A DNA stretch of 64,000 nucleotides from Dryas octopetala (GCA_963921425.1 OY992840.1:9178501-9242500); one strand, 5' to 3'. Shown: positions 41,221 to 53,619, numbered from the stretch's first letter. A program made the numbers and translations. The notes: generated from the sequence alone by a model not told the origin.

Positions 41221-43817
41221 TCATCTCTCTCATTGAATTTCATGTACACAACGTTTTTTCTTTGAAGGCATCATATATTATAATTCTTCGTATATATAAG
41301 TCCCTAATTTTCTTGAATTTTGCATGGTCATATTTACTGGCCCAAGAAGATAGACAGTACTCGCCATTGCACTATGTATGAATATGCATAAAAAAATATT
41401 ATAAAAATGAATCAGTTAGAACTTAGAAGCAACCACTAATTGTAAAACAATAACAATAAAAATACATATTAAATTTTACTCAAAATGGATCAAATTCAAC
41501 AAGCCAATTAAGCCTTGTGCTTATAGTTTATGCTATTTGCCCCGATTACTTTTTCCTAATAAAATTTTTTCAATTTACATAATATATATTCATACATTGC
41601 ATTTTATAAAAAATAAAAATAAAAATAAACACTAAAACAAAATAAATAGACTCTGTCGAATAAATCAATATATGCCACGTAAGTTGGGAAGCGAAAAAAA
41701 ACAAAAAGTATTGCCACAATTATCATTTCTTTATACTTCCTCAATTCCACATAACCATCAGACTTGTACCAATCAGGGAGGGAGGTTGGGGCCATGGGTT
41801 TGCTGATGTACGTTGCTGTGTATTTTTTATAGAAAAATTTATATTTGTGGGTAAACTTAGAAATTTTAGGGTGTAAATGATAACATGCACTCTAAAAATA
41901 TCTTATGGGTAACACAAAATCATAATATATAATTTGCAGAAAATAAAGCAACGACAGATATACAATATATAGTATGAATATGTATTAAAAGATCAAAATG
42001 AATGAATTCATTTTTACTCACCACGGTGAGTATTTTATCATTGATTCATTATAGATGAGTGATACGTGTCTCACCATCATGGATAGTGGGACATACACGT
42101 GTCATTTATCTATAATGGTGTTAATGCACATCACAACTTTTTTGTGGGGAGTTAAAATGGACTCCAAAGTGAATCAAAAAGCTAGCAACAAACTAATTGT
42201 AAAACAATATGAAAATTGATCAAATTCAACAAGCCAAACACTTTTCTTATTTAATATTTAATTTCACATAACCACAAGACTCGGTTATTGTGTCATGTAC
42301 AAGGATTGGACAGGGCCGGATTAGTAGGCCCAGGTGTGTGACCGATCCATCTTAATTAGTAGGCATGTGTGCAGGGTTTCATATTTTAATTGTAGAGACT
42401 GATGTGAATGGTCTAGAGCCTTCCCATCAAAATAAGAAACAAAAAAAGAGTTTAGTCTTCATCCATATAGTTCTTTGTGCTTTGTTTTTACTTTATGGAT
42501 TAGAAATAGAGTAATAACACTTTATATGCCACCTATAGTTCATCCATATTTGAATTGATTCTAGCTGCACTTCAATTTTCACTTCACTTTTCATAAAGTG
42601 AAGTGCAGAATCAAACGCATGGATTTGTTTTTATGGTGTCCCAACAGAAATTGAAATTCGATCACCCCACGGTGACGTAGAGAGTTTCTTAAAAGTAGTT
42701 AATTTTAAATGATAATAACATTTCTTGTCATTAAGGCACAAATTAGGACTCCAGTATAAATATATAATCTTTTCCCTAAAAAGAAAAGAAGGGGAGGCTT
42801 ATCACACTCCAGTTGTTAGTATCACGTTTTAAACACGATTCTTATGAATTATAAGTCACTATATCTTTAAACGTATAATTAAATTATATTAGTATGTTGA
42901 AATCAAATTATTTTCATGAGGAGATTTTATTGATGTATCACACAATATATATTTATTCTTATGTTACCACATTTGCATGATAATGAACTTCATATATTTG
43001 TAAAATACTAACTAATAGGCATAAATTTTTCGAATGATGATTGAAATAGAGAATATGAAAAACAAATTTTTAATGAGTTTATGATATTGGAGAAAATTAA
43101 ATTTTAAACACTTTATTTTTTTCGTCTGACAATCCCATAAAGGCTTAGGCTTGGTTTGGAATGCCCACATTGCAAACCCAGTCATTTTGGATAAGACTAG
43201 ACTTCATTGGACTAGATTTCAAAGTTCTAATCTGTATTTAGTACAATTTTATTGTAATAGAGACTTAGCTAAACTTCTTTAGTATATGACTATGAAGTAA
43301 GTTTTTTATTTCGGTCATGAGCATAAAGAAAGTAAAATAGAGCAAAATTAGGTTTAGATGCGTTTGGTGAAAGGACCCAAATTAGATGGGCAATGTAACA
43401 TCTACTAGACTACTACGGATCTATATATACTACTGTACCATTTTGCATCTAGATTAAAAGCAGACCTTTGTATTTCAAAATTACTTTGCAAAGTTTGCAA
43501 TATATTTCTAGTTCCAATACATCCTCTGTTTTTATCTTCGGATCATATACATCAATATAAATTGGCAAGGCCTTGGAATTGAAATTCCTGGACCCCATAT
43601 CAATCAGATATTCAGATTATTACATAGCTAGCTACTATGTATGATGCAGACCATGACAAATGTACATAATAATTAACAAATTAAAGAAGATTAAGACTTA
43701 GCTAGAAAAAGTGTTCAAACACTCGTTAATTATCGTAATATTATTATTATTCTCCTGTGAGAGCTTATTAATTAATTAACGGACCACAACACTGTCAACA
43801 CATATCAAACCCTGAAG
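41221..43817. other. Intergenic DNA, no gene recognised
   Basis: AT-rich. A hairpin-like MITE candidate lies at 42001-42178. Other stretches show only short frames and simple repeats. Confidence 0.5.
42001..42178. mobile_element. MITE-like imperfect hairpin
   Basis: ATTATAGATGAGTGATACGT on the plus strand pairs with ATTATAGATAAATGACACGT read from the other side. Outer CATTTTTACTC and CATTTTAACTC also pair. No clear target duplication was found, so the borders are approximate. Confidence 0.5.
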
Positions 43818-43993
43818 AAATTATTTTGTATAATTGATACACTGACACGTGGTATAACCACGTCTATGTATTATAATATGAGTGGATGTTATCAATATTA
43901 TACCCTACTAATATAAATACATCGTCCAATAATACATTTACACGTTGGATTGATTATACCATGTGTCAGTATATCAGTTATACCCTATAATTT
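43818..43993. mobile_element. MITE-like hairpin beside pseudogene copy 3
   Basis: The left arm GTATAATTGATACACTGACA and the inverted right arm GGTATAACTGATATACTGAC both continue into ACGTGGTATAA/ACATGGTATAA. Outer AAATTAT is shared. It ends 18 bp from the last codon of the protease pseudogene, so it sits in its 3' flank. Confidence 0.6.
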
Positions 43994-44010
43994 TTCCAAA
44001 TGCTGGTTGT

Positions 44011-45397
44011 TCAACAATCCTCAGGAGTAAATAACAGCGTATTGGCAGCGAGATCGAACAAGAAGCGATACTTGACCTGCTAAGCCGAGCCAAGAAAGCT
44101 GGGACCGCCATCTTGAATGGGTCTGATCATCATGCTGACCTCACCAACCCCCTCAAACCCCTCAAACAACGTAACTCCATCCTATTCCAGATCCGCATCT
44201 CTCAAGTGAATCGTCATCAGCAATACATCGAACACTCTCTACACCATATCGTAGCACAGCTCGTACCCCGACCTACTCCACTCTAGCGGTCGCTACCTGT
44301 ACCTTTGCACGAACCAAGCGACAATGTTTTGTTTTAAGATGTCGAATGCGGTCTGGACGAGGAAACTGTACGGAGCTCCCGAGTCGATGGCCAACGCTCC
44401 ATGCTCCATGAAGAAGGACTCGTTGATCGGGAGGCTGATTTCGTTTAAACTTAGACCTTGGAAAATCACCGCGTAATGGTTGTGGTCGTCGCCACTCCAA
44501 AATGAAGTGGTTTGAACGCCGAGATGGTCTGCCATCCCGGCGTCCTCGCCAAAATGTATGGACGCTTTATCTTTAATGAGGAAGTCTAAGGGCAAACAAT
44601 AGGAGAATCTTTGGTGTGTGATTAGGGAAAGTTGTTGGAGAATGTTGGAGGGGCGAGTGTCCTTACCTAGCCCTATTATTCCTGATATTGGATTGGGGGA
44701 CCCACCAATGTGGTCATTGAAGTCAATCTTGTTGATGAGTCCGCAGCCAAACGCCACGTTTAGGATTACCTGGTCCTGCCCATTCTCTGTCTGGAATGTG
44801 AATGGGTCGAATCCAAACACACCCTCAGACGAAGTGCCATCTTCGTACTGTATCCCATAAAAACAAGACTGTTCATGTGGAGCATTGATCAGAGGGACAC
44901 AATTTGGGTGGTCGTGAGGCATAGTTTGGTATGTGGTTGATCTGGCGCGGTTGAAATTATTCGTTGTCGACACTTCAAAACATTATGTGCATCCTTCGCA
45001 TTGGACCCATGTGGGAGTGCTTCCCGTGTCTAAGGCAAATTTGAAGTGCACGAAAGGTGTGCCGATAGGGATTGTGGTGTAAAAGAAATCACTGTATGCA
45101 TGCCCGATGGGGGACTTTATGAAGGTGTCTGGGATTAATGGTTGTGATGAATTTATAGTTGTAGGACGTCTGTGACGAATTTTATAGGAGTGAGTTTTGG
45201 AGATTTGAGCAAGTATTTTGTGTTTTTCAAAAAGGGTGAGATTTTTTTGGAAAAAAGGACAATTTGTGTGAGAAAATGGTGTGCATGGGGATGCTGAAAC
45301 CTTGGGCTGTGCCTCCCATAGTTGCAGCAAACATGAGAAATAAGGCTACTAGAATAGTACCAAAGAGGAATAGAACGCTAGTAGTAGTACTAGACAT
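44011..45397 (-). pseudogene. Aspartic protease pseudogene, copy 3
   Basis: The start ATG at 45397 (MSSTTTSVLF) and the terminal codons LLFTPEDC-stop at 44011 align with the intact paralogue over its full length, but the frame is broken repeatedly. A +1 shift lies in a T/A homopolymer zone near 45241-45262. A TAA at 44985-44983 replaces the codon between the two cysteines of WVQCEGCT-x-CF. A TAG near 44295 stands for the Trp of YGWRPL. At least three more stops follow (after YDMV, DLE and GSA). The first catalytic motif DTGSTPTW and second DSGAPYS are still readable. No active protease can be made. Confidence 0.9.
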
Positions 45398-45459
45398 GGT
45401 TCTCAGGCATGGTTTTGTAATTTAAAGCATGTGTAGGATGCTAACCTCACAAGGGTTGG

Positions 45460-45467
45460 TATTTATA
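45460..45467 (-). promoter_or_regulatory. TATA box of pseudogene copy 3
   Basis: The minus strand reads TATAAATA 63 bp before the ATG at 45397, in the same context as the other two family copies. Confidence 0.55.
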
Positions 45468-45539
45468 CTACATATTAATATATTATGCATATATGATAAC
45501 CTTTGCAATAGTTCTGTTCAATGGCATATTGCTACTTAT

Positions 45540-46900
45540 GATTACCAATGAGTGTACAAGTTATTCCATATATATAGACATCTAGTGGGGTGATTAGGTG
45601 TAACCGATGCAAGTGGCTCGATCATTAGGTTGTCACCACCTTAAGTTTAGTAGACTAATTTGTGGGAATTAGTTTTTCTCTGTATGATCCACGTACTATG
45701 ACCATTTCATATGAAAGTGGCATGTACATTAATGTGTGAAGAGTACAGTTTAATTAGGGGTACTTGTGGGTGACATGGAGATATTATTACATTGTTTGGG
45801 TACTTATGAAGTGTGAAATGATAAGAGATGCTTTAGTACGTGTAGCCAATATATACATCAATCTAGTGGTGTAATTAGGTGGTGTAACTGATGCAAGTGG
45901 CTCATTAGGTTTCTCACAATTTATTTTTTTCAAGTTTAATAGGCTAATTGTGTTAAGTTTTTATGTGTATCATATTCACTATATATATATAACCAATTAA
46001 TATGCAAGTGTCATGGCATTAATGTGTGAAACTGAATAGAACATTTTGAGGGGTTAACTGTTGAGGGTGACATGGAGATATTACACTGTTGGGTTACTAA
46101 CTTACTAAAGTGCGAAAAGAATATGAGAGATGCTTCAAACACGCCCACATACTACTTGTGTGAAAGATGAGCATTTGCAGTTTCTCTTAATTACTTTACA
46201 CAAAAGTGAATGAAGCATGATTAAGGAATAACAAAAATATATAGTTTTAGATCCCAAAACAGATTGAAGATAATGCATGCTTATTGATTTTTTTTTAATT
46301 ATTATATGAAGATTGTTTTAACTCATTGCAAGTCTTTGAACATATTATCTAACTCTGTCGTTTTGTCATGTACCAATAAACTAACGACATGGATCAAACT
46401 ATCTTTAATTTAATTCATAGATGGGCCTTACAAAAGATATGTACATGCACAAAAAGAGAAAATTATTTTCATCAATATGCATATAATTAAGTATTCAAGT
46501 GTCCCATATATAATGTTATATATATATCGATCATGAACGTACTACATATAAATAAGATTTTTTTTTTAATTTTAAAAAAGGGTTAGTGGAGGTAGCTAGG
46601 GATGCAATTATATCATTATATAGTGCTTGTTATAGATCGAAATCTTAATCTGTCAAAACATATTGTGGAGGTTTTTATCTATCAAAACATTTTTTTCATT
46701 AAATATGTACAACTTTTTTTTCTTTGAGAGTAGTTACAAATTCTCTTTATTACTTTAAATGACAGTGAAGGAAGCATAAACAATACCAAAATATATAGTT
46801 TGGATCCTAATACAGATTGAAGATATTGCTTGTCGATTTGTGATTAATATATATGAATATCGTTTTAACTCGTAAGTCTTTGAAGTGGTTTTTTTATATA
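45540..46900 (-). repeat. Tandemly duplicated promoter blocks upstream of copy 3
   Basis: A segment of about 280 bp occurs twice in a row. Unit 1 (about 45585-45850) and unit 2 (about 45875-46140) each hold TCTAGTGG, GTGTAAC-GATGCAAGTGGCTC, TTAATGTGTGAA, GGTGACATGGAGATATTA and AGAGATGCTT. A distal pair follows: AGATTGAAGATAATGCATGC near 46260 and AGATTGAAGATATTGCTTGT near 46810. All four parts correspond to single blocks upstream of the other family copies. Confidence 0.65.
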
Positions 46901-47360
46901 CAAGATAGGCTTATGACACACTGTCAAATGTCCACTAGCTATGTATTCCTTACAACTATATGAATCAATCATGAGGCAACATGAAACATTGTCTTTTTAT
47001 TTTTATTGGGTTTTTTCTTTTTCAAAAATAGTTTATATATATCACATGTGACATGTATATAACATAAGTTCTATCATATCAATTGGTAAAGTAAATACAT
47101 ACGTACGTGACACCACTTAATTAAGAAGTGGAACTCTAGCTATCAAAAATAATAATAATAATTAAGAAGGGAACAAAAAATAGAGCGCCATGTAAATACT
47201 TGCAGAAATTATAGAACTTTAGTAAATATTTCATTTGATTGTTTCCTAATAGTAGTGATTTTCTAAGTCATTTTGGGTTTCAACACCCAAGCAGAGTGTT
47301 AAGGTCTCAATCTCAAGCAGCCAAAGTTAGGTGTTAGGCCTCTCATGCCTGAGTAGCAAG
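46901..47360. other. Intergenic DNA, no feature seen
   Basis: AT-rich. A segment at 47280-47360 repeats AACACCCAAGCAGAGTGTTA-like words, but I recognise no gene. Confidence 0.4.
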
Positions 47361-47595
47361 TCTGGATCCAAATGATCTCATCTGCTTGTTTAGGCCCAAT
47401 AGATTTAAGCTACGTCATGTGCATATTGACATGCATATGGTGTGCAATGAACCTAACGTTATTGTATATTAACATATTATATTGTCAAACTATTAATTTA
47501 ATAGCTATTTATTTAATTTGAACGTGTAATTCTTTAGACAATTTAGCAATATATCATGGTATATATCTAACAAAATAGCATTACCCTATAGATAT
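47361..47595 (+). repeat. Dispersed duplication, copy A
   Basis: It shares TCTGGATCCAAATGATC, CTGCTTGTTTAGGCCCAATA, AAGCTACGTCATGTGC, TTTAGCAATATATCATGGTA and AAAATAGCATTACCCTATA with 54590-55285 on the same strand. This copy lacks the roughly 450-bp insertion of copy B, so it is closer to the ancestral arrangement. Confidence 0.85.
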
Positions 47596-47789
47596 ATATA
47601 TACATATATATTAAAAATTAAAGAAAGTTATGATAAGTTCAAACCTTTTTCTTGTTGAACTGTTTTACGGCAAAACGGGCAGGAGCTATAACTTTGGGAT
47701 CATCCATAGATTGAAGAGATCGAAGAGGGAGATCCACTGCCCTTCATCAGTTCATGTCTCTGTGTTCAAAATGGTAGAAATTAAGTATA

Positions 47790-48167
47790 TTAGCAAAATG
47801 CGACATGACTGTTGTAGCAAACTGAGTATGAGAAAGTTTTGTGGATTAACATCAACAAAGTTATCAAAGGTACACCAGATTTCAACAAGAAAAAACTATT
47901 AATTCTTGAATACATATACAAAATAGTAAATGGCTCATCATCATCAAAGTAAAGACCTAGTAAAAAAAAGTAATAATTAAAGCAGTGATGCATGCATGGC
48001 ATGACACCCATATATGTATTATGTATATATATATATATATACATGTATGGCTGTATCATATGCTTGAGAAGTTTGTCTTTATTTTCCAAAGTGTGACAAG
48101 AGGAAGAAGTATATGCAGAAGGAGGGTCTGAGATTGGAAAGGCCTTGTTGTTATTGTAGTTGTTCAT
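47790..48167 (-). CDS. Doubtful small open frame
   Basis: 125 codons from ATG 48167. The first 43 residues (MNNYNNNKAFPISDPPSAYT...) are not low-complexity repeats and could be a short peptide's N-terminus. The rest runs through a TATATA microsatellite and is unlikely to be protein. I do not recognise the family. Confidence 0.15.
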   Translation of the reverse strand: MNNYNNNKAFPISDPPSAYTSSSCHTLENKDKLLKHMIQPYMYIYIYIHNTYMGVMPCMHHCFNYYFFLLGLYFDDDEPFTILYMYSRINSFFLLKSGVPLITLLMLIHKTFSYSVCYNSHVAFC

Positions 48168-48169
48168 AG

Positions 48170-49490
48170 CTGCACTCCCAGCATCTAGCTCTTTCCTTTT
48201 TTCATGTTTGTAAAATCAGACATAAACTGCATATATGCATAAATACAAGATATATAATCAGTACTTCAGTAGTTTAATTAAGTGAATTACAAATCTCTTC
48301 TTAATTCTTATACAGATATCTAAATTGAAACAAAGAAGGGTTAATTTGTTCTTATCCTAGAAAGGAGTAATGGAGAAAAGACGGATGGCCGGATAGATGT
48401 TGGCATAAAGGGGGCCATATCTATTCTTTAATTCAGACAGTGACCACTTATAGAGAGAAGGAATGGACACAACTTCATCATAAATTAATGGAGACAGAGA
48501 TTACTTATGATTACTATTATTAATATTTATTTTCAAGGAACAGAGGATTGCATTATTTATCAATTACAACACTAACTACGAATAACTACTCTAAACTGAT
48601 CGAATAGGTGCCAGAAGTAGCCAAGAATAAAGAGAAGAAAAATAAAAGAGGTTGGATACGTACGCATACCTTCAAAGGGACAGTGGACGAATGAGAGCAT
48701 ATATAAGCATCATATGAATTATGAAACTTCTCTTTCATATAAAAATTAAAAATAAAATAAAACAACAAAATATAACCCTAAACCCTAAAATGAAAGGAAA
48801 AACCTCAATCTTTGTTGATGGAATGGTTCCTTAATTAACTGATATTGTTGTGCAGCCGAGTCATAAATGTTTTGAAAAGATTTCAAAAGAAATATTTGAA
48901 GAACTTGTTTTGGATGATTTAAGAATCCGACGGAAAAGGATTTTCACTATGATTTACACTGAGAAATGTTTTGTGGTTTTCAAATTAGCCAGGGTCTCCT
49001 GAGGGGAAGCTATGATCGTATAAGATGCTTACATCCTACATTGTTTTTGTGTTCCTTTTTTATTGAATGTTTTTATAGGTACAAGCATGGTAAAAAGATG
49101 AACTTGGACGAAGGTCGAGCAGAGTAGCATCTTGAGACTTGTCAACTTCCTAGATTCAATTGGTGTTGTTATTTAATTGATATCTCGTGTCGAGTATGTT
49201 TTGTTGATTTTTTCTCCATTGATTGGAGGTGGTTTTGAGTAATTTACTATGATTATATGTTTGCGTAGTTTTGAAACCTTTATTATATGCTTGCTATGTA
49301 TTTCGAATTTATGTAATTCTTCAAAATAGCAATGAACTACCGTAAAGTACCAAAAATGAAATTTAAAGGGATAAAAGTTGAAATATGTCAGTTGACTTGT
49401 AACAGTGAATTGGGATGTCAGAATAAGCCACATTGACTTGATCCAAACCCTAACTAGACTTCTTCTATAAAGTAAACTAGCCTCACGCAA
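48170..49490. other. Intergenic DNA, no feature seen
   Basis: AT-rich. No gene, delimited repeat or domain-bearing frame is apparent. Confidence 0.45.
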
Positions 49491-51860
49491 CCTGTAGCTC
49501 TTTGATCACGAGAATTGTAGAGAGACCTTCTTGCCAACACCCTGAAGATAAGAGCTCACAAACCCAACTTCAATCTTGATGCTCGAGTTCAATCTTTGAT
49601 GGAGGATGAATGAATGAAGGTGATAGCTTGAATAGATTCACAATGAACAATCTATTCAAACTATCTATATTAATGCACGATCTACTATCATATATGATTA
49701 GTGTTTATGCAAAGAAGATGTTCATAGAATCAATAAAAACCTCACACTAAACCATAGAATGCACAATCTCTCCGAAGTGTATAACCTGTGTGAACTACTT
49801 AGGTTAATGAGAAAGCTATGTATTTATAATTAACAAAACCTTATGGAATAAGAAAATAAAGTCTAAAACCTTATATGAGAATATTAGAATTGAATTAGGA
49901 ATTCAAACCTTATAAAATTCAGAAAACGACAAAAATAGTAATCACGACATAAAATTTGTTACGTCAAGACGCAGCCCCTAGAAGATCGGTTCTGCTGCTA
50001 CATTCTTATATTTTTTGCATGCTATGTTTTTTCTCTACCTTGTTATTTCTATGTGAACCGTCATTATAATATTAGGGTAATAAGAAGTTTAAAATTTCTT
50101 GGTCTCAATAAATTAACTGTTTCTTCATTAATAAGAAAATTTTACATTTATACTCTCTACATTCCCTTACACTCATGCTATAAGATGAGAAATGATGCTC
50201 TATAGAAATTTATGCCCATTATTTCATCATCTCTAACACGCTTTATTTTTATGTACCATTCTCTCCGCACGTATATCCCTAACTATTTCTGATACACCCT
50301 CATCTTCAGTGTTTCCGTGACGACTACCACTATCGCGTGCAAACATTGTCTATAACCGTGATATAAGCAAAAATTATGAATATACCCTATTCTCCCTAAA
50401 CATTGCATATGTTCACACTCTTTCAAGTTGAAGTCTTTTGGACGCAGTAATTTTCCCTTCAGTTTGCAATTGAAAGATAATAAATGTAATTAGAATAACT
50501 CATTGACTAATGTAATCAGTATAAGAACTCATTGATTATGTCATATTCCAGTTTAAAGCTTACTTCTATGTATTCTTTTAGCACTGGGTGCACTTCTACT
50601 GTACACTTATCTCCAGTAGTTTGTAAATGTCAATCAGTAGAAACAAAATCATATTCTTTTATGTATATTTTTCTTCTATTTTCCAGAAAAAATACAAAAT
50701 AAATACGTCATTAAGTTATACAAAGATCTCAATCTTACAGTAGAAGAAAGAAATAAAATTTTGTAACAAATTCAAACAACTTTTCTCAAATATAAAGATT
50801 TACTTTTTCACTTTAATCATGAAGTAAACTAACTTTCAGACAGTGAAGAAACACAATTGATAATGATTCTCCTGCAACAAGCGTGGTGAATGATAGTGAC
50901 AGTGACAGTGACAGTAATAGTAAAATAGATACTAATCATACTGATCATAAAAGCCAAGTAAGTCTATGAAAAAGAAATGTTGAAACACCATTAAAAGAAT
51001 TTAAAATATTGAAGACTTCAAAGATTATATGAGAAAAACTCAAAATCGATAATACATTAACATAAATGAAGATTCATCTTCATGCTATACGAGGAAAGAT
51101 GACATGAATAAGTAAATCATAACTCATAATGGAACCTATATATCTTGATTTAACAAATGTTCCATTTAAAGATCAAGAAATGATTATAGATGATTAGGCC
51201 TAATCCTTGTCCATTGTCATATTCAACCACAAAACTAGTTGGAGTAAAGAAAAATTTATAGATTATATTGTTTCAAGAAGATGTCTTGCAATGGTTAAAA
51301 TAGTGGAAAAAATCTATTTAAGGAAAAAAATCAAAAAGCCCGATTATTAACAAACTTTAATTCTTTTGAAGATATACTAAAAAACTTCGCACAAATAATA
51401 AAATAAAATTTTTGTGGGACTACGGGAGAGATTTCTCTCCAAGAAGAGGCGAATAACATATTCTCAAAACTAGAGTTTGTTTTACTTACATTAATTGGGC
51501 GTCACTTGCGATAGGGTTAATCACTAGGAAGATAAATCATACTTTGTTTGCTTCCCACAAAGTTACATGTTTCGGAAAGATCCCTATGAAACAGCACATG
51601 CACAACATTTTAATGTTAAAATGTTGTGCAGACAAGCTTATTTGCTTGTCGGTTTCTATAGAGTATTAATCCCAAACAATTAGCTTTTGAGATTGACCAA
51701 CAATCATCGTCTCTTTTCTTGTGATAGAAGGATTGATCTTATCAAAACGCAGCTCCTGGAGTACCGATCCTGGTGGTAGCAGGATCGATTCCATCATAAA
51801 AATCTTTACGGCTACGACATAAAGATCTTCATGCTATGACGTAAAAATCTCTAGTATCAC
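49491..51860. other. Degenerate retroelement-like DNA
   Basis: ACGCAGCCCCTAGAAGATCG near 49970 and ACGCAGCTCCTGGAGTACCG near 51750 are related and may be remains of repeated termini about 1.8 kb apart. Between them, 50820-51640 looks like decayed coding sequence in several frames, with many stops and GACAGTGACAGTGACAG repeats near 50900. A retrotransposon or an old pararetrovirus-like insertion would fit; I could not identify a domain. Confidence 0.3.
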
Positions 51861-52152
51861 ATATACCTTGTTCATATAAACATGATTCTTTGGAAAAAAA
51901 AAATTAAATAAAAGAAAAAGAGTTGGAAAGTGAAAAATTGCCGTGCGAGTTGAACAACAAATAAAGAAAGGAGCAGAAAAAAAGACAGAACAAAACACCT
52001 TTAATTTAATGATAATTATACAACTGTCTTATGGGTTGTTGTGTCTGATTATTGCGACTGTGTTGTTGTGTCTTATTAATGATCATTCATGAGTTGTTGT
52101 GTCTTATTAATGCAACTGTGTTGTTGTATTTTATTAATGATTAGATCCTTGT

Positions 52153-52482
52153 TTGTGCCCAGCTCAACACACTAAAGAAACAGTCTTGCTTTCTCACTCT
52201 CTCATGGATCTTCCTATTGGGTGTGAGCTGAACCATGAAAAAAGAGCTCTTAATTACAACAACCCGAACATATATACCAGGTCATACAATATTCACCATG
52301 AAAGAATTCTCATACTTATCCACCATCACTCGGATGATATGGATTCTGTTATAATGTGGAAGATTTTCTCACTTCAAGATTGTCGCTTTTTAGTAAAAGT
52401 AATAGTACCAACTCAAACTTCTACTGTTATCACAGAATCTTCTGAAAGAACATTCATGGACTTTCTGAACGTAGGTAGCTAG
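52153..52482 (+). CDS. Unrecognised 109-codon open frame
   Basis: The frame encodes a mixed-composition peptide (for example NIHHERILILIHHHSDDMDS and SLQDCRFLVKVIVP) without signal peptide or known motif. It lies 410 bp from the inverted repeat with KEN-like coding sequence and may be an exon of the same decayed gene. Confidence 0.25.
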   Translation: MCPAQHTKETVLLSHSLMDLPIGCELNHEKRALNYNNPNIYTRSYNIHHERILILIHHHSDDMDSVIMWKIFSLQDCRFLVKVIVPTQTSTVITESSERTFMDFLNVGS

Positions 52483-52585
52483 GTTGTTCAAATAGGTAAA
52501 TTTGGCTAATTGGCTGTTATCATCTCTTTCTTGCACTTACTCAAATCTTCAGGTATTATATTTTACATTTTTATTTTATTTTTTA

Positions 52586-52619
52586 CTTTTGCTTTTGCTT
52601 TTGCTTTTGCTTTTGCTTT
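52586..52619. repeat. (CTTTTG)n microsatellite
   Basis: Five and a half tandem copies of the hexamer CTTTTG follow an AT-rich stretch. Confidence 0.9.
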
Positions 52620-52891
52620 CTTCTTGTACACATGTGTATTCTGCCATTTGGTTTTTTTAGAGAGAGAGAGGGCATGTGTATGGAAAAGTAACTATTATAT
52701 TCTTGGTTACTACTGATGTTGAACACTTTGTAGCGAAGTTGGGGCTCCCCAACGCCCACAACGCAACCATTCCAAATTATGACATTGATTTATACTGTGA
52801 AATAGTATGAAACATTCTTATCCCAGGCGGACTTAGATTGTGCACAAAATGGTCTTTACGATCATTCGCAGTACAGTACGCTGTTTGTCAG

Positions 52892-53486
52892 ACTATAGTG
52901 TGCGTCGAAGTTTCTACAATAGCGTAGGTAGTCGAATGGATTTTCAACATTGTATGGAGTCTCACTAACATAATCAAGATTTTCAATGTAGTAAGAAATT
53001 TTTTTACACTTGCCCTTAATCTCTGCATCAAAATCTAGTAAATCACCTAAATTAGCTCTTAATCTCTGTTTCATTTGCTGAAAAAGTCCTAGATCGGTTC
53101 TTGAAAAATTCATAACTATAATATTAGCTTTTTTCATATATTTACATCTCTGGTAGGCCAACAATAATACTAGGTGATACATCATCCTTACATCTCTGTA
53201 TCACCCGGTATTATTGTTGGCCCACCATAGATATAAGTACAGGAAAAAAGCTAATACTATAGTTATGAATCTTCCAAGAACTGATCTAGGACTTTTTCAG
53301 TAAATGAAACAGAGATTAAGAGCTAAGTTAGGTGATTTATTGGATTTTGACGCAGAGATTAAGAGCAAGTGTAAAGAATTTTCTTACTACATTGAAAATC
53401 TTGATTATATTAGTGGGACTCCATACAATGTTGAAAATTCATTCGACTACCTACGCTATTGTAGAAACTTCGGCGCACACTATATT
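52892..53486. repeat. Long inverted repeat, 290-bp arms and 16-nt loop
   Basis: The left arm 52892-53181 and right arm 53198-53486 are inverted copies, roughly 90 percent identical by eye. The minus strand of the left arm and plus strand of the right arm encode the same peptide (QRLRA-LGDLLDFDAEIK, YYIENLDY, TPYNVEN, FDYLRYCRNF). A transcript through both arms would fold into one long hairpin, a potential source of small RNAs. There are 9 differences in 61 aligned residues. Confidence 0.88.
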
Positions 53487-53618
53487 CCGGGCAAAAAAAA
53501 TTACCTTCAAGCAGATCGAACCTTAACCGCTATATGGCCAAGCTATTTATCTACAGTGCATGATGTTCTCAGTAGGTTCAGGTTTATGATTGACATGGTG
53601 GAACCATTTGAAGCATAG
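53304..53618 (+). pseudogene. KEN-domain-like coding remnant
   Basis: 104 codons from the first ATG in the right arm to a TAG. The pattern FDYLRYCRNFGAHY, followed by TLTAIWPSYLSTVHDVLSRF, resembles the end of the KEN ribonuclease domain of IRE1/RNase L proteins, where an LLR-x-x-RNK-x-HHY motif precedes a short Phe/Leu-rich helix. The resemblance is weak and from memory. No kinase domain lies upstream, and the first 60 residues are duplicated inverted in the left arm. A poly-T-rich 3' region follows. Other decayed gene families remain possible. Confidence 0.35.
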
Positions 53619-53619
53619 C

